Shown here: piece by piece, positions 62,419 to 64,000 of the stretch
Layout of the letters: each line of letters begins with the position of its first letter
How positions within the stretch are numbered: position 1 is the first letter of the stretch
Source: an uncultured beta proteobacterium
GTDB taxonomy: Bacteria; Pseudomonadota; Gammaproteobacteria; Burkholderiales; Burkholderiaceae_C
DNA length: 64,000 nt
Assembly: GCA_903938815.1 (NCBI GenBank)
Contig: CAJAES010000022.1
Coordinates: 1-64,000, forward strand
Direction: 5' to 3'
Position numbers and translations under genes: made by a program
The notes under the pieces: generated by a model
The model's database searches: none
Seen by the model: only the letters and a program-made list of their open reading frames with translations
What the model was told of the DNA's origin: nothing

Positions 62419-63270
62419 ATGGTCAAGCTCACCTCCCCCCGCCCCGTTGAACGCCTTGTCGCGGGCCAGGCCACCAGCGACGGCGCCGGGGTCAAGCTCC
62501 TGCGCGTGCTGACGCAGAACCTGCAACGTCGCCTCGACCCCTTCCTGATGCTCGACGCGTTCGGCACCGAGAACCCGGGCGACTACATCGGCGGCTTCCC
62601 GGATCACCCGCATCGGGGCTTCGAGACCGTGACCTACATGCTCGAAGGCCGCATGCGGCACCGGGATTCCGCCGGCAACGAGGGCCTGCTGAGCCCTGGC
62701 GGCGTGCAGTGGATGACGGCCGGCCGCGGCGTCATCCACAGCGAGATGCCCGAACAGGCCGAGGGCGCGATGGAAGGCTTCCAGCTCTGGCTGAACCTGC
62801 ACTCCAGCGACAAGATGTGCGCACCCTGGTACCGGGACATCCCCGCCACGGAGATTCCCGAGGCCACGGGCCCGGGCGTGCGGGTGCGCGTCATCGCCGG
62901 TCAGGCGCTCGGCGTGGCCGGCGCGATGCAGCGCCAGCGGACGGAGCCCATTTACCTGGACATCGAACTGCAGGCCGGCGCTCACTTCGAGCAGCTGGTG
63001 CCGGCTGGACACAACGCCTTCGTGTATGTCTACCGGGGCTCGGTGGCGATCGGCGGCACCCAGGTGCCGCGCCAGCGCATGGCCATCCTGGCCAACCGGC
63101 CAGACGCCGACGGCGTGGCTGTGCAGGCGGGCGCCGAGGGCGCGCGCGCGATCCTGGTGGCGGGCGCGCCCCTGAACGAACCCATCGCCCAGTACGGGCC
63201 GTTCGTGATGAACTCCAACGAGGAGATCTTCAAGGCGGTGGAGGACTTCCGCAGCGGCGCGCTGGCCTGA
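62419..63270 (+). CDS. pirin-family protein
   Basis: This 283-residue bicupin protein is of the pirin family (Fe-binding; some members have quercetinase or regulatory activity). Metal ligands are visible in GFPDHPHRGFETVTYMLEG (His pair), the downstream His in GVIHSEMP and Glu, with the second cupin in the C-terminal half (NAFVYVYRGSVAIGG) and an ending typical of the family (YGPFVMNSNEEI). ATG 62419 is the first start in the family register. Confidence 0.93.
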   Translation: MVKLTSPRPVERLVAGQATSDGAGVKLLRVLTQNLQRRLDPFLMLDAFGTENPGDYIGGFPDHPHRGFETVTYMLEGRMRHRDSAGNEGLLSPGGVQWMTAGRGVIHSEMPEQAEGAMEGFQLWLNLHSSDKMCAPWYRDIPATEIPEATGPGVRVRVIAGQALGVAGAMQRQRTEPIYLDIELQAGAHFEQLVPAGHNAFVYVYRGSVAIGGTQVPRQRMAILANRPDADGVAVQAGAEGARAILVAGAPLNEPIAQYGPFVMNSNEEIFKAVEDFRSGALA

Positions 63271-63295
63271 GGCCCCCGCAGCCGCCGACCCACCC

Positions 63296-63577
63296 TCAGT
63301 CGACGACCTTCACGCCCTTCCAGAAGGCTACCCGACCCTTGATCTCACGGGCGGCCTCGGTGGGCTCGGGGTAGTACCAGACGGCGTCGGGGTTCATCTC
63401 GCCGTTGACGAACAGGCTGTAGTAGTGCGCCTGCCCCTTCCACGCGCACCCGGTGCGGTGGTTGCTGAAGGTGACGTACTCGCGCTTCAGGCTGCTTTCG
63501 GGGAAGTAGTGGTTGCCTTCGACGACCACGGTGTCGTCGCTCTCGGCGATGGTGACGCCGTTCCAGGTGGCTTTCAT
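63296..63577 (-). CDS. DUF427 domain-containing protein
   Basis: This 93-residue single-domain protein has the DUF427 pattern MKATWNGVTIAESDDTVVVEGNHYFP, the conserved THRTGCAWKG-like stretch (SNHRTGCAWKGQAHYYS) and AVWYYPEPTEAAREIKGRVAFWKGV. It is small, soluble and of unknown biochemical role. The next minus-strand gene ends only 14 bp upstream, so it may be in an operon with it. Confidence 0.9.
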   Translation of the reverse strand: MKATWNGVTIAESDDTVVVEGNHYFPESSLKREYVTFSNHRTGCAWKGQAHYYSLFVNGEMNPDAVWYYPEPTEAAREIKGRVAFWKGVKVVD

Positions 63578-63591
63578 GTGCGGGTGCTCCT

Positions 63592-64000
63592 TCAGCGGTC
63601 TTTGCGCAGGATGCCGGTGGGGGCGTTCACCCCGCCGACGACGAACAGCGTGTAGACGCTGCCGGCCGCCAGGGACTGATCGACCGCCGACCACAGCGGG
63701 CTGCCGCGGCCGACGGCCGTGACGGTGAGCGTGGCGGCGGCGTTGGCGTCCGCCTGCATGGGGGTCGAGGCCGTGCCGCCGAGCACGCCGTCGGCCACCG
63801 GGCTGAAATCCAGCGTCAGCGCGATGGCGGCGTCCAGCGACGCGACGCCGTGCACCAGGCGCAGCTTGGCGCGGCCCGTGACGGTGGGCGGGCGGTTGTC
63901 GTCGGCGATCCAGGCCGCGGCGGGTGCGGCGGCCTGGCCCCAGACCATCAGCGTGTGGTCGGTGCCGGCGGACAACGTGGCTGCGGGCACGGACACAGCG
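63592..64000 (-). CDS. DUF4397 domain-containing protein, 5' part outside the window
   Basis: This C-terminal part (about 135 residues) of a protein continues past the right edge. The sequence RLVHGVASLDAAIALTLDFSPVADGV and VYTLFVVGGVNAPTGILRKDR matches the repeated beta-sandwich DUF4397 domain found in secreted, often lipid-anchored proteins. No start can be assigned because the frame is open to the edge. Confidence 0.75.
   Translation of the reverse strand, partial: AVSVPAATLSAGTDHTLMVWGQAAAPAAAWIADDNRPPTVTGRAKLRLVHGVASLDAAIALTLDFSPVADGVLGGTASTPMQADANAAATLTVTAVGRGSPLWSAVDQSLAAGSVYTLFVVGGVNAPTGILRKDR

Noticed and set aside
58758..62567. Very long antisense reading frame (about 1269 codons) opposite prsT and the PEP-CTERM gene
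   Set aside because: High GC leaves antisense frames open. The plus-strand frames show TPR repeats, a signal peptide and an exosortase signal, while the antisense translation has no recognisable domain and skewed Gln/Arg/Gly composition.

Overview
The window is GC-rich chromosomal DNA from a betaproteobacterium. Gene order and content point to Burkholderiales, probably the Rubrivivax/Leptothrix/Ideonella/Methylibium side of the order. The pointers are the run recA-recX-DUF2889-sucCD-terC, followed after a kinase/phosphatase/FHA/phosphodiesterase block by pilA and its ligases, the gatCAB cluster divergent from mreBCD-mrdA-rodA, and a PrsT/PEP-CTERM (exosortase) pair. The taxonomic placement is inference. 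No rRNA, tRNA or CRISPR array was seen.

Layout. 1-1284: complete IS3-family insertion sequence with inverted repeats, a frameshift signal and a 3-bp target duplication. 1.56-3.8 kb: exonuclease III, pyrE and a DUF4124 protein. 3.8-7.05 kb: gatB-gatA-gatC (minus strand), divergent from the elongasome operon mreB-mreC-mreD-mrdA-rodA (7.2-12.85 kb), whose later genes are coupled by 4-bp overlaps. 12.9-16.1 kb: a beta-hydroxyacid dehydrogenase-like protein and a TctE/QseC-like two-component system. 16.2-20.7 kb: recA (SOS box), recX (apparently a CTG start), DUF2889, sucC, sucD. 20.8-25.2 kb: TerC, a Ser/Thr kinase - PP2C phosphatase - FHA signalling trio, and a metallo-beta-lactamase-fold phosphodiesterase. 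25.2-29.2 kb: sigma-54-driven type IV pilin followed by two polytopic O-antigen-ligase/PglL-type proteins, the first of visibly lower GC. 29.2-41.6 kb: a 1112-residue BTAD/ATPase regulator, an OmpA lipoprotein, moaC, an M48 metalloprotease, a histone-tail-like SWIB protein, uvrA, recQ, ssb.

41.7-48.0 kb: a tightly coupled operon of RND adaptor, RND pump, DUF2892 membrane protein, CsoR/FrmR-family repressor, OsmC protein and SLAC1/TehA-family channel. It is preceded by two ATACC-N6-GGTAT operators, one of which covers the first start codon. The repressor keeps one conserved Cys but lacks the usual His/Cys metal ligands, so a thiol or reactive-sulfur signal is more likely than a metal (inference).

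48.0-53.2 kb is the most unusual part: a C39-peptidase ABC exporter, a HlyD-type adaptor, a 67-residue double-glycine-leader peptide whose core is four copies of the hexapeptide LPRGTW, and an orphan LuxR-type regulator. All four are on the minus strand, with an intrinsic terminator after the peptide gene and CTG-N10-CAG boxes upstream of both the peptide gene and luxR. No luxI and no peptide-modifying enzyme is present. This looks like a quorum-regulated, exported repeat peptide (bacteriocin or pheromone) of a type I do not recognise.

53.2-64 kb: an ABC-2 export pair with an S33 hydrolase, a thioredoxin-fold protein, the PEP-CTERM-system TPR protein PrsT, a PEP-CTERM surface protein with a sigma-54 promoter, a pirin, a DUF427 protein and an edge-truncated DUF4397 protein.
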